Shown piece after piece: positions 1 to 10,291 of a stretch of DNA of 64,000 nt; position 1 is the stretch's first letter, and the number at the start of each line of letters is the position of its first letter. A program made the position numbers and the translations under genes. Origin of the DNA: an uncultured Pelagibacteraceae bacterium (GTDB lineage Bacteria; Pseudomonadota; Alphaproteobacteria; Pelagibacterales; Pelagibacteraceae); contig CACGIZ010000001.1 in NCBI GenBank assembly GCA_902573235.1, positions 62,001-126,000 on the forward strand. The letters run 5' to 3'. Below the pieces are notes generated by a model. It was not told where the DNA came from. It was given only the letters and a program-made list of their open reading frames with translations, and did not search any database.

Positions 1-10
1 AAATTTTAGA

Positions 11-739
11 TTAGTTCTCTTTTGATTTATCTACACTAAACTTTTCTAATCCACTAACTTTATTATTTTCCTCAAGTTTTTCAAATTGTGCTCTTTTTTC
101 TAATTCTTTTTGCATCAATCTTTGATCTCGTCTGATTTCCTCTTGCTCTTTTAATTTCTGATCTCTATCGAATTTTTCTTCCCATTCCTTAATTTTTATA
201 TATTCAAGCTCTTTAAGTTTATCTTCCTCTTCTTTAATTGCTTTTAATTCTCTATTTTTTCGTCTTTGTTCTTTCAGTTCTTTATTTTTTTGTTCTTCTT
301 CTCTTACTTGTAGATCAATATCTTTTCTGTTTTGTTCTTCTTCTCGTATTTTTAATTGTTTTTCTTTTTCTCTCAATTCTTTAGTAACCAAAATTAATTC
401 TTCGTCTTTTTTTATTAATCTTTCAGCTTCAGTTTTTTGTTTCTCTTCTTTCAATCTAATTTCTTTTTCTCTATTTCTTAACTCATCTTCATTAAGCTTA
501 ATTTTATTACTTTCTTTGTTAAGTCTTTCCTCCCAAGCTTTCAATTCTTTTCTCTCTTTTAAAACCGAATTTCTTTCTTCAAGTTTTTGTAATTTTATTG
601 CTTTAATTTTATTTAATTCTTTGTTCTTTTTATAATTTGAAAATGCGCTACTTATAGAATTTGTTGTGAATGAAGCAATTTTAGCAAGCCCAACAGTATT
701 CTTTTTGTTCTTTAATTTTTTTCTTTTTTTAAGTGCCAT
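11..739 (-). CDS. Lys/Glu-rich coiled-coil hypothetical protein (likely start MALKKRKKLKNKK at 739 rather than 787)
   Basis: Long open frame; charged heptad-like repeats (REEEQ..., REKE...); internal Met gives a more plausible N-terminus. Confidence 0.7.
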   Translation of the reverse strand: MALKKRKKLKNKKNTVGLAKIASFTTNSISSAFSNYKKNKELNKIKAIKLQKLEERNSVLKERKELKAWEERLNKESNKIKLNEDELRNREKEIRLKEEKQKTEAERLIKKDEELILVTKELREKEKQLKIREEEQNRKDIDLQVREEEQKNKELKEQRRKNRELKAIKEEEDKLKELEYIKIKEWEEKFDRDQKLKEQEEIRRDQRLMQKELEKRAQFEKLEENNKVSGLEKFSVDKSKEN

Positions 740-844
740 AATTTTTAAAAGAATTATTTCACTAAAGAAATGATAATTATTCAACAAGAATTTGAAAAAA
801 ATTGTTTATATTGGGTACAACCTGAAAGTGATTATCTTTTTTGA

Positions 845-2182
845 TTAAATTTGATCTTGATCTTCTTTTTTGTATTTAACTCCCTTTCTTTCTAAAATTT
901 CTTTTACTTTTTCAGAATAAGGCTCCTCTATATGTTCGGTAGTAGGGTTTAACTCAATACCAGCAGGTGTAATAGTTTGTGGCATTGCGACAAACTGTGA
1001 GTCAGGATTATCGACAGTTTTTCTAACTTTCATTCTATAAATTCCAAAAAAACCAATCACTATGTGAAAAAAAAATAAAAATACAAAAAATCCATTTGAA
1101 CCCACTAAGTCCATAAATATTGAGCATAGAAATGGTCCACTCATGGCACCTAATCCAAATGCAAACTGAAGTCCTGCTCCAGCAGCAACAAATTTATCCT
1201 TAGATATATAGTCATTTGTATGAGCTAAAATCAGAGAAAACATTGGTAGGCTGCAAAAAGAGAATAGAATAAAAAAAATGTAAAACCATGTTTTGCTTGT
1301 TGCAAGACCACCAGGTAAATACATTTGTCTTGAAACTAATATTGCAAAGATAGAAAATACAGCAGCTCCAAAAGTACTAAAAACAATTACTTTTCTCCTA
1401 TCATACATATCAGATATTTTCCCAATTGGAAATTGGGCAACTGCGCCTGAAATAGCTAAAAGAAATGTTACAATAGAAATTTCCAAAATTGTAAAATTCA
1501 TTGAAGTTGCATAAACTGCTAACAAAGTGAATAAAGCTGATTGTATTGTTCCATAAAAAAGAGAACTTACCATTCCAAAAGGAGATGCATTATATAGTTC
1601 TTTAAGTTTCATAGCCTTGATACTTTTAAATGTTGGTGGTTTTTTCTTAGTTAATAAAATAGGTATTAAAGCTGCTGATGTGATGACAGAAACGAGTATA
1701 AAAGGTTGAAAATTTTTCGGACTACTAAAATTCAGTAAAAACATTCCCACCCCTAGTGCTCCATAAAGCACAACCATATAAATAGATAATACACTTCCTC
1801 TATTTTTATTACTTGATCTATCATTAAGCCAACTTTCAGCAACTGTATAAATGCAAACCATACTTATTCCAGTAAGTACTCTAAGCAAAAACCAGATGAA
1901 CGGATTTATTAATATTGAATGCACTAAAATTACAAGAGAAGCAAGAGACGCAAAAGCTGCAAAAACTCTTATATGTCCTACACGTGATATAATATTCGGT
2001 ATCGTTGCTGCCCCTATAAAATATCCAACAAAATAACCTGACATCATGAAACCAGTAGCAGTCAGGCTAAATTCTTCCTGAACAGCCCTAACACCTAGAA
2101 GAGATCCTTGAAAACCATAAGCCATCATAATGAATCCCATCCCTAAAAATAACGCCCAAGAATTTTTTAAAACTTTATTCAT
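845..2182 (-). CDS. MFS transporter (YcaD-like)
   Basis: 12-TM-like hydrophobic pattern; motifs GYFVGYFIGA, AVAQFPIGKISDMYDRRKVI. Confidence 0.85.
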   Translation of the reverse strand: MNKVLKNSWALFLGMGFIMMAYGFQGSLLGVRAVQEEFSLTATGFMMSGYFVGYFIGAATIPNIISRVGHIRVFAAFASLASLVILVHSILINPFIWFLLRVLTGISMVCIYTVAESWLNDRSSNKNRGSVLSIYMVVLYGALGVGMFLLNFSSPKNFQPFILVSVITSAALIPILLTKKKPPTFKSIKAMKLKELYNASPFGMVSSLFYGTIQSALFTLLAVYATSMNFTILEISIVTFLLAISGAVAQFPIGKISDMYDRRKVIVFSTFGAAVFSIFAILVSRQMYLPGGLATSKTWFYIFFILFSFCSLPMFSLILAHTNDYISKDKFVAAGAGLQFAFGLGAMSGPFLCSIFMDLVGSNGFFVFLFFFHIVIGFFGIYRMKVRKTVDNPDSQFVAMPQTITPAGIELNPTTEHIEEPYSEKVKEILERKGVKYKKEDQDQI

Positions 2183-2240
2183 AAAAACAGCTGTAAATAT
2201 TCGCCATGTATTATTAAATCAAGTCTTAATTGTGACAAGC

Positions 2241-3119
2241 TTATGAATTTTTAAGCTTTAGAAATGAGTGAATGGCAATAGTAGCAATTATAATTACCCC
2301 ACCTTGAAGGGTCTCTATGCTAGGTTGTTCTTTAATTATTAACCAAACCCATATTGGACCAATTATAGTTTCTAATAAAAAAAATAAGTTTACTTCTGCT
2401 GCTGGGATAAATCTTGGTGCTATAGTCACTAAAACAAATGGTATAGCTACACACATAATACACATTAAAGGGATTATAAATAGGTCTCGATCAACAAGAA
2501 CAAAGCTTTCAATAAATACTAAAGCAAAAGTTGCAACTAATAATTTTCCAACTACCGCAGATGGAACTAAATTTTTTGATTTTGCTGATCTTACAGTTAC
2601 AGCTCCCACAGCTAAGCCCAAAGCTGTCACAAATCCTAAAATATCTCCATAAAAATTACCTAACTTTAAAGAGTCAAAGAAAATATAAATAATTGCTAAA
2701 AAAGTAATTATTATTGAAATCCATGTTTTTTTATCAGGTGGTTCTTTTAAAATAATTGATCCAAGAATAGCTGAAATCATTGGAGCTGTTGCAATCATTA
2801 CTAGTGTGTTTGCAACATTAGTATTTTGAATTGAAACAACAAATGTAATATTAGTTAAGCTAAATGTTATTATGTATATCAAACCGTGATATCCACTATT
2901 AAAAAGAGTCTTAAAAAAATTTAATTTATAAATAAGAAGCATTCCAAAAAAAACAACTAAAAATGGAATTATTCCTCTATAAAAAACTAATCCCCATGTT
3001 TCAACATTTGATAATCTTATAAACAATGAGTCGGGAGTAATGAACATTACTGCCACAAAAGCCATTAAAGAACCTTTTTGCTGGTCTGAAAGGTTTTTCA
3101 TGCTTTTAATTCTGCCCAA
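2241..3119 (-). CDS. EamA/DMT-family transporter
   Basis: 10-TM-like pattern; two EamA-type repeats. Confidence 0.85.
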   Translation of the reverse strand: MGRIKSMKNLSDQQKGSLMAFVAVMFITPDSLFIRLSNVETWGLVFYRGIIPFLVVFFGMLLIYKLNFFKTLFNSGYHGLIYIITFSLTNITFVVSIQNTNVANTLVMIATAPMISAILGSIILKEPPDKKTWISIIITFLAIIYIFFDSLKLGNFYGDILGFVTALGLAVGAVTVRSAKSKNLVPSAVVGKLLVATFALVFIESFVLVDRDLFIIPLMCIMCVAIPFVLVTIAPRFIPAAEVNLFFLLETIIGPIWVWLIIKEQPSIETLQGGVIIIATIAIHSFLKLKNS

Positions 3120-4021
3120 AAAGTTTTTGCAAGATTAACTTTTGATAGATCATAAAAGGTTTTTAATCCAGTTGGGGAAGTAACATTAATATCACCATTT
3201 AGTTTTTGATCGATAAAATCAATTCCTGCAAAAAATATCTTTTTATTCTTTAAATCTTTGGCAATTTTTTTTGATATTTTTTTTTCAATTGATGTGAGAT
3301 TAATATTTATTGCCTTCCCTCCCTTACTTAAATTGCTTAAAAAAGAACCTTTTTTAGGGATTCTAGATATTGCACCAACTATTTTCCCATTAATAATAAA
3401 TACTCTTTTATCTCCTTTATTGATTTTAGGTAGGAATTTTTGACACATAATATAACTATGTTTTTTTATTAACTTTTTAATCAATTTTAGATCAAATTTA
3501 GATAATAAGTAAATATCATTTCCACCAAAACTATGTATTGGTTTTATGATAACTTTTTGGTTAATCTTAAAAAATTTTTTAATTTCCTCAATATTTTGTG
3601 TAAACAATGTATCTGGCATAAAATTTTGATACTTAGCTGAGAAAAGTTTTTCAGAAATATTTCTAATTGAGGTTGGGTCATTTATAATTTTAACTTTATC
3701 TTTTATATTATCTAAAATGTAAGTTGTAGAAATATATTCAATGTTAAATGGTGGATCTTGCCTTATTAGAATAAATTTACAATTTTTTAGTTCAAGTTTT
3801 TGTTTTTTTATGACTCTAAAAAAATTTTTTTTTTTGTAATCAAACTTTATAAAAAAACCATCAGCAATAACTTGAGATTTTACAATTGATAAATTTTTTG
3901 GATCGTAATAAAAGATTTTATATTTTTTGCTTTGAATTTCACTAGCTAAAAAAATAGTTGTGTCAGTTATTGGATTAAGAGTAGAAGGGTGATTTCCTTG
4001 AATAGCAACTATTTTACTCAT
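3098..4021 (-). CDS. gshB: Glutathione synthetase (ATP-grasp)
   Basis: KPIHSFGGNDIYLL, NVTSPTGLKTFYDLSKVNLA; ATGAGTAA overlap with the upstream gshA-like gene. Confidence 0.85.
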   Translation of the reverse strand: MSKIVAIQGNHPSTLNPITDTTIFLASEIQSKKYKIFYYDPKNLSIVKSQVIADGFFIKFDYKKKNFFRVIKKQKLELKNCKFILIRQDPPFNIEYISTTYILDNIKDKVKIINDPTSIRNISEKLFSAKYQNFMPDTLFTQNIEEIKKFFKINQKVIIKPIHSFGGNDIYLLSKFDLKLIKKLIKKHSYIMCQKFLPKINKGDKRVFIINGKIVGAISRIPKKGSFLSNLSKGGKAININLTSIEKKISKKIAKDLKNKKIFFAGIDFIDQKLNGDINVTSPTGLKTFYDLSKVNLAKTFWAELKA

Positions 4022-5309
4022 CGTAAAGTTCACTTAAATCGTCATTTTTTGAAAATTTGCTAATCATATTTTCTGCATTTGTTGTTTTATTATCAATTAA
4101 TCTTTGTAAGTGATTTAAAAACATTGTTTCATTTTTTTGATTTTTATTGAGTATGTCTCTATTTTCTAAACCTTTCTTTGATAAATCTAACAAAGTTGAT
4201 GCCCAATAATGAAGATCTTTACCCATTAACTGTGTATTGAAACCTTTTTGTGGGGCTTCAAGATAAGCATTGATTATTTTATCTTTATCCCATTTAGAAA
4301 TTATTTCGTAAACTTCATCAAGATTTCCATATAAAATTCCGACATAAAAAGCAGGTCCTGCACAGAGACAATCCCAACCACAAGTATCCATAGATCTAAG
4401 CTCTATGTATTTCTTTAATCTATTCTCTGTAAATATTGTACTTAAATGAGTAGATAAATCTTTTTCTGTTGGTAATCTATTATTTATCTCATTAATTTTT
4501 TGGTTCATAAAATCTTTAAAAGTATAGTTTTTTCCTGAAATATATTTTTCTTTGGTTTGAATAAATAATATTGGGAAATTCATAATAAAATCTGCATATT
4601 TTTCAAAATTTAAATCTTCGAAAAATAACTTTGGCAGCCCACCTCTAGCAGTATTTTGCCAAACTTTAGATCTATAAGATAAATAATTACTTTTTTTTTT
4701 TTCAACGATGGAGGAATTTGAAAATAATGAGATTGAAATAGGGACAATTGAATTAACAACTCTAAATTTTTTCACAAAATCTATTTCAGACTCATAATCA
4801 ATATTTAATTGAGTTCCACAAGTTCGATACATCATATCAAGACTCAATTCACCTCCTAAAGGCATGTCTTTCGTCATTAGCTTATATCTCTGTTTAGGAT
4901 TATTTGGAACTTCATCAAGTTTAGATATTGGGTCAAAACCAGCACTGACAATACTAATATTAAGTTTTTTCGTTACTTGTTTTAGTTCAAACAAATAGTC
5001 TTGAGATTCAGCGCATGCTTCATGAATATGATTAAGTTTTTCACCAGATAACTCTATTTGGTTCCCAGGCTCAAGTGTAATATTTTTTCCACCTTTATTT
5101 AATCCAATTATATTTTTTTTTTCTAAAATAGGTTTCCAGCCAAACTCTAATAATGCTGAAAACATTTTTTTTATTTTGGAATAATCAATACGTTTATTAT
5201 TTTGATTGTTGAATAAAAACTTTTCATGTTCAATTCCAATCTTAAAATTTTTATTATTTTTTAATCCTGATTTAAAATAATTAATAATTTGCTCTTTTTT
5301 ATCAATCAT
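4014..5309 (-). CDS. gshA: Glutamate-cysteine ligase (GCS2/plant-type)
   Basis: GIEHEKFLF, MMYRTCGTQLNIDYESE, RSMDTCGWDCLCAGPAF. Confidence 0.85.
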   Translation of the reverse strand: MIDKKEQIINYFKSGLKNNKNFKIGIEHEKFLFNNQNNKRIDYSKIKKMFSALLEFGWKPILEKKNIIGLNKGGKNITLEPGNQIELSGEKLNHIHEACAESQDYLFELKQVTKKLNISIVSAGFDPISKLDEVPNNPKQRYKLMTKDMPLGGELSLDMMYRTCGTQLNIDYESEIDFVKKFRVVNSIVPISISLFSNSSIVEKKKSNYLSYRSKVWQNTARGGLPKLFFEDLNFEKYADFIMNFPILFIQTKEKYISGKNYTFKDFMNQKINEINNRLPTEKDLSTHLSTIFTENRLKKYIELRSMDTCGWDCLCAGPAFYVGILYGNLDEVYEIISKWDKDKIINAYLEAPQKGFNTQLMGKDLHYWASTLLDLSKKGLENRDILNKNQKNETMFLNHLQRLIDNKTTNAENMISKFSKNDDLSELYDE

Positions 5310-5339
5310 GATGTATTTAATATTACTTTATTAAATTAT

Positions 5340-5897
5340 TTAAAGAAAAGAATAGGGTTTCCTAGAAAATATTCTTTTTACCATAGGAGCAAAATCCTCC
5401 AAGGACATACTTTTATAATATGGGTCGAACGAAGCTTGATCCCATCTTTCACAAAAATTAATTGCATCGTCATAATATTTGTGATCCTTATATTTTTCTC
5501 TTTGATTTTTATTTTTTCCTAAATGATGTGCATAATAATACATTTGAAATTCTCCATGCTTCTCAATTATCCAATGAGTTTTTTTACTAACATATGGTTT
5601 AAGAACTGCTGCGGCATATTCAGAATGGTTTAACGGTGCTAATTCATCACCAATATCATGCAGCAAAGCGGCCACTACCATTTCCTCATCAGCTTTATCC
5701 TTAAAGGCTCTTGTCGCTGTTTGGAGGGAGTGTTCAAGTCTTGATATTTTATAACCTTCTAAAGTTGATGTTAATCCTTTCATAAAATTTAAAATTCTAT
5801 CTGCAGTTTTGCTGATGTATTCTTGTTCATATTTATCTAATAAAAGATATTCATCTTTCGTTCCGGTCTTCATTTCAGTAAATCTAACAGTTTTCAT
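5340..5897 (-). CDS. HD-domain protein, PhnZ/HD mixed-valent di-iron oxygenase-like
   Basis: LEHSLQTATRAF..ADEEMVVAALLHDIGDE, NHSEY, EKHGEF, CERWD motif series. Confidence 0.7.
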   Translation of the reverse strand: MKTVRFTEMKTGTKDEYLLLDKYEQEYISKTADRILNFMKGLTSTLEGYKISRLEHSLQTATRAFKDKADEEMVVAALLHDIGDELAPLNHSEYAAAVLKPYVSKKTHWIIEKHGEFQMYYYAHHLGKNKNQREKYKDHKYYDDAINFCERWDQASFDPYYKSMSLEDFAPMVKRIFSRKPYSFL

Positions 5898-7379
5898 CTA
5901 GTTATTTGATGCTGTATTTAATAAAGATAGTTGTGTAATTTTACTATCACCAAGCTCATCTATTGGTTTTACAGGATAATCTCCAGTAAAATAATGATCT
6001 GTTAATTGTGGATAATTATCGTTTCTCTTATCAAATCCAATCGCTTTGTACATACCATCTAAAGTTAAAAATTTTAAAGTTTTTGAACCAATATATTTAC
6101 AAATTTCATCATTTGTTTTATTTGCAGCCAATAATTCTTTTTTCGTGGGGGTATCAACCCCATAAAAGTCAGGATACTTAATTTCTGGGCAAGCAATTCT
6201 GACATGAACTTCACTAGCACCGGCATCGTATAACATTTTTACTATTTTATGGGATGTTGTTCCTCTAACCAAAGAGTCATCAACTAAAATTATTTTTTTA
6301 TCTTTTATTGCTGATTGATTAGCATTTAATTTTAATTTGACTCCTAAACTTCTAATTTTTTGACTCGGCTCAATAAAGGTTCTTCCTACATAATGATTAC
6401 GAACTAATCCTAATTCAAAATTCATACCTAAATTTTGTGCAAAACCGAGTGCAGCTGCATTTCCAGAATCTGGAACAGGCACAACGATATCGGCATTTAT
6501 ATCATTTTCTTTTGCAAGTTCTGCTCCAAGACTTTTTCGATGTTCGTATGCAGTTTTTCCATCAAGTATACTGTCAGGTCTTGCAAAATAAATATATTCG
6601 AAAACACAAGGTCTTTCCTTTTTTAAAGGAAAAGGTTTGATACTTTTAAGTTGATTATCTTCAATTAAAACTATTTCACCATTTTCAACATCTCTAATAA
6701 ATTTTGCTCCAATAATGTCTAAGGCACATGTTTCAGATGCTAAGACATAACTATTTTTAAGTTTTCCGATTACTAAAGGTCTAATGCCATAAGGATCTCG
6801 TACTCCTACTAATGAAGTTTGAGTTAGCATTACTAAGGCATAACCGCCTTGTATTTGAAAAATTGCATCAACAATTTTATCTATTGTTTTCGCTCTTTTT
6901 GATTTTGCTATTAATTGAACTATTGTCTCAGTGTCTGATGTTGTATAAAAAATTGCACCATCTTCTACTAGTCTTTTTCTTAAAGAAATTGAATTAGTTA
7001 AATTTCCATTATGTGCTACTCCAATTCCACCTGCATTAGTATCTGCAAAAAAAGGTTGAATATTTCTTAAAGTATTTTCACCAGTAGTGCTATATCGATT
7101 ATGACCGATGGCATAATTTCCTGGAAGTTTATTCAATACTTTTTCTTTATTAAAATTATCCCCTACTAATCCAAATCTTTTTTCTGAGAAATATTGTTTT
7201 CCGTTAAAAGAAACTATTCCACAACCTTCTTGACCTCTGTGTTGAAGAGCATGAAGCCCTAATGCAGTCAATGCTGAAGCATCCTTGGCATTACTCACTC
7301 CAAAAACTCCACATTCCTCTTTAAGCCTTGGATTAAAGCTCCTCAATTTTTTCTTTAGAATCTTGATATGTTTTTTCAT
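5898..7379 (-). CDS. purF: Amidophosphoribosyltransferase
   Basis: Propeptide then ECGVFGV; GLHALQHRGQEGCGI; PRTase motif IILVDDSLVRGTT. Confidence 0.95.
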   Translation of the reverse strand: MKKHIKILKKKLRSFNPRLKEECGVFGVSNAKDASALTALGLHALQHRGQEGCGIVSFNGKQYFSEKRFGLVGDNFNKEKVLNKLPGNYAIGHNRYSTTGENTLRNIQPFFADTNAGGIGVAHNGNLTNSISLRKRLVEDGAIFYTTSDTETIVQLIAKSKRAKTIDKIVDAIFQIQGGYALVMLTQTSLVGVRDPYGIRPLVIGKLKNSYVLASETCALDIIGAKFIRDVENGEIVLIEDNQLKSIKPFPLKKERPCVFEYIYFARPDSILDGKTAYEHRKSLGAELAKENDINADIVVPVPDSGNAAALGFAQNLGMNFELGLVRNHYVGRTFIEPSQKIRSLGVKLKLNANQSAIKDKKIILVDDSLVRGTTSHKIVKMLYDAGASEVHVRIACPEIKYPDFYGVDTPTKKELLAANKTNDEICKYIGSKTLKFLTLDGMYKAIGFDKRNDNYPQLTDHYFTGDYPVKPIDELGDSKITQLSLLNTASNN

Positions 7380-7878
7380 TAGGAAATTCTTTCAATAAAT
7401 AACTACTACCTTTTTCAATGTATGGGAAGACGTATGATTTTTTTAAATTTACAGGCCATTTTTCATAGTTATACACTATATGTACTGCTGAAAATATGCA
7501 TACACATATAATATATGCTCTTACGAATCCAAAAAAGAATCCAAAGGCAGTATCCAAACTACCAATTCCCGTATATTTAATTGCTTTACTGATTGCTTTA
7601 TTAATCATTAAAACTAAAAAAATCACAATTATAAAAATTGCTAATCCAAGCCCGATATCAAGAATATATTCATTATCAATTATATCTTTTAGATAGGGTT
7701 TAATTCTTGGAAAAATCATTAAAGTTATTATGTAGGCAAACAACCATTTCGCCATTGATAAAATACTCAAAACAAATCCTTTTTTGTAACATTTGATTAA
7801 TGAAAGAATTGTTACCACAAGATATATCAAATCAATTAATGAAGTAATCTTTAAAAAATTTAGTATAACATCTGGCAT
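7333..7878 (-). CDS. cvpA: CvpA family membrane protein
   Basis: 4-TM CvpA-like sequence directly upstream of purF. Confidence 0.85.
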   Translation of the reverse strand: MPDVILNFLKITSLIDLIYLVVTILSLIKCYKKGFVLSILSMAKWLFAYIITLMIFPRIKPYLKDIIDNEYILDIGLGLAIFIIVIFLVLMINKAISKAIKYTGIGSLDTAFGFFFGFVRAYIICVCIFSAVHIVYNYEKWPVNLKKSYVFPYIEKGSSYLLKEFPNEKTYQDSKEKIEEL

Positions 7879-7882
7879 TAAA

Positions 7883-10279
7883 TTATTTTCCGAATGGTTT
7901 TATCAACAATATTAAAGATGGAAGCAAAGTAAGAACTGATATCATTGCTAATAACATAGCCATGCCTGTAAAAATACCAAAATAAATAGTTGGAATAAAT
8001 TTAGATAAGACCAAAATAGAAAATCCAAAAACGATTGTTATAGAGGTATTTAAAATTGCCCTTCCAACTGTTGAGTGACATAACTTTAAAGTTTTTTGAT
8101 AATCTTTCGAATTATTAAACTCCTCCTTAAATCTGTAGATATAATGAATACTATTGTCTACAGCAATACCAATCGTAATTGCAGCAATTGTTATAGTCAT
8201 CATATCTAATGGAATACCAAGTAACCCAATAATTCCTAAAATAAAAAATGCTGCTATGAAATTTGGAACAACACCAATCAAAGAAAGCTTGATATTTTTA
8301 AAAAGTACAACAAACATTAAAAATATTCCAATCATTACTAAGCCTAGTGTCAATATTTGTGACTTGAATAAGCTTTGAAGTAAATTATTAAACAAAATCA
8401 ACACTCCAGCGAGTTTAAATTCATTCTTATTTAATCCAATTTTATTTTCTAAATCATAATTAATTTTATTTATTAAATCATTTCTTCTCAAATTTTCCTG
8501 AGAGTCAATTATTCTAAGATTAATTCTTGCCTCATTATTTTTTATAGAAATATAAGGATCAATAATTTCAGTTTTAATAGTCTCCGGAATTTTCGAATAC
8601 AGCACTCCCATTTCTAATGTACCTAATGGTTTGTTATTATTTAAGACTGTTGCTACATCTATGATTGATGAAAATGATAAGACTTTGCCTACTTGTGGAA
8701 GGCTATCAAGATAGTTATGTACTTTAGTAATTTTATCAATCTTATCTTTTGTAAACCAATATTTTTCATCATCTGACTTATCTTCATTATCCCAATCTTC
8801 AAATTCATCTTCTTCATCAGACTTGTTTTTTTCTTTTTTTGGAAATTTCAAAATTACTTCGAGTGGCGTAGTTCCGCCTAATTTTTCATCAATTAGTTTC
8901 ATACCTTTATAAATTTCTGTTTTTTTACTAAAATAATTTATGAAACTATTTTCAACTTCCAAACGATTAATCCCAATTAGACTCAATATTATGATTATAA
9001 AAGTTAGGACAAAAATTATTTTATGATTATTTATAGATATTTTTGAAAAATAATTTGTAATCGATGATTCATTATATTTTTTGAGAGAAATTTTTTCTTT
9101 TGAAACAAAATTAATTAAAGTTGGAAGCAATGTAAATGTGATAAAGAATGACGTTATTAATCCTAAAGTCATCATCCATCCAAAATCTATTATAGGTTTT
9201 ATCTCACTGAAAATTAAAGATAGAAAAGCAATTATAGTTGTTAATACAGTATATAAAATTGGCAAAAACATTTTATTTGTAGTTAAAGTAATTAATTCTA
9301 AAATACTTTTATTAGGAAGTTTTTCTTTAAGTTGTAAAAATCTAGTACTCATGTGAATATTCATTGCCATCGTTAAAATTAACATTAGAGCAATAAAATT
9401 TGACGAAATAACTGTTACTTTCCATCCCAACAAACCCAAAATACCCATCATTATAAGAACTGAAAAAAAACAACTACTTATGGGAACCACAATCCAAATA
9501 AGCTTTCTAAACACAAACCACAGCGTTCCGATTATAAATAAAAATACACCAATTCCAAAAACAACTATGTCACTTTTTATAAATGTCATCATATCGTCAG
9601 CAATCATGGGTATTCCACCTAAGTGAATTTTGCCAATATCCTCGTAACTTCTAATAACGTCTCTTATTTCGAGAATATTTTGATGATTTTTTTTTTTAAT
9701 TACATCTTTATAGTTTTCAATTTCTTGTTTCGATTTATCTTTAAAATTCTTTAATTCTTTATTTGTTTTAATATAAACAATAATACCACTTGTTTTTCCG
9801 TCTTCACTAATTACAAAATTTCTAAAAACTGGACTACTTTTAATTTCTTTAAATCCTCTCGATCTATCAACGTCTTCATCTTTAAGAGTTTTAAAATTTT
9901 CAAGTCTTTCTTGTAAAGGTGCATCTGAACTGTTTAATAATGGAATATCCAAAAGAGTAATGACGTTATGTACCCAACTTAAACTTTGAATTTTATATTT
10001 AAGACTTAAAAGATTATTAATTGATGTATCAGATATCATTCCCTCATTTGGAGTGTAAGTAAGTATCAAAAATTCTTTTGAACCATATCTTTCTGATATT
10101 TCTTGAAGATATTTTAGATCTGGGTCACCTTCAATTAATAAAGTCTCAGAAGAGGCATCTAATCTAAAATCTTTTGAGTAATAACCAAAACTTACTAAAA
10201 CTATTAGTAAAATGATAAGAATTGATTTTGGGTTTTTTAAAATTATGTCTTGATATAAATGCCTAATCATCTTAGTCAT
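7883..10279 (-). CDS. MMPL/RND-family transporter
   Basis: Two RND halves with large periplasmic loops; TIAAITIGIAVDNSIHYIYRFKEE. Confidence 0.85.
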   Translation of the reverse strand: MTKMIRHLYQDIILKNPKSILIILLIVLVSFGYYSKDFRLDASSETLLIEGDPDLKYLQEISERYGSKEFLILTYTPNEGMISDTSINNLLSLKYKIQSLSWVHNVITLLDIPLLNSSDAPLQERLENFKTLKDEDVDRSRGFKEIKSSPVFRNFVISEDGKTSGIIVYIKTNKELKNFKDKSKQEIENYKDVIKKKNHQNILEIRDVIRSYEDIGKIHLGGIPMIADDMMTFIKSDIVVFGIGVFLFIIGTLWFVFRKLIWIVVPISSCFFSVLIMMGILGLLGWKVTVISSNFIALMLILTMAMNIHMSTRFLQLKEKLPNKSILELITLTTNKMFLPILYTVLTTIIAFLSLIFSEIKPIIDFGWMMTLGLITSFFITFTLLPTLINFVSKEKISLKKYNESSITNYFSKISINNHKIIFVLTFIIIILSLIGINRLEVENSFINYFSKKTEIYKGMKLIDEKLGGTTPLEVILKFPKKEKNKSDEEDEFEDWDNEDKSDDEKYWFTKDKIDKITKVHNYLDSLPQVGKVLSFSSIIDVATVLNNNKPLGTLEMGVLYSKIPETIKTEIIDPYISIKNNEARINLRIIDSQENLRRNDLINKINYDLENKIGLNKNEFKLAGVLILFNNLLQSLFKSQILTLGLVMIGIFLMFVVLFKNIKLSLIGVVPNFIAAFFILGIIGLLGIPLDMMTITIAAITIGIAVDNSIHYIYRFKEEFNNSKDYQKTLKLCHSTVGRAILNTSITIVFGFSILVLSKFIPTIYFGIFTGMAMLLAMISVLTLLPSLILLIKPFGK

Positions 10280-10291
10280 TTATATTGGAAT

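Noticed and set aside
1293-2652. Plus-strand ORFs antisense to the MFS and EamA genes (and similar 60-119 aa ORFs opposite other genes)
   Set aside because: They lie wholly opposite strongly supported genes, with translation character typical of reverse-complement membrane or coding sequence; no independent evidence.
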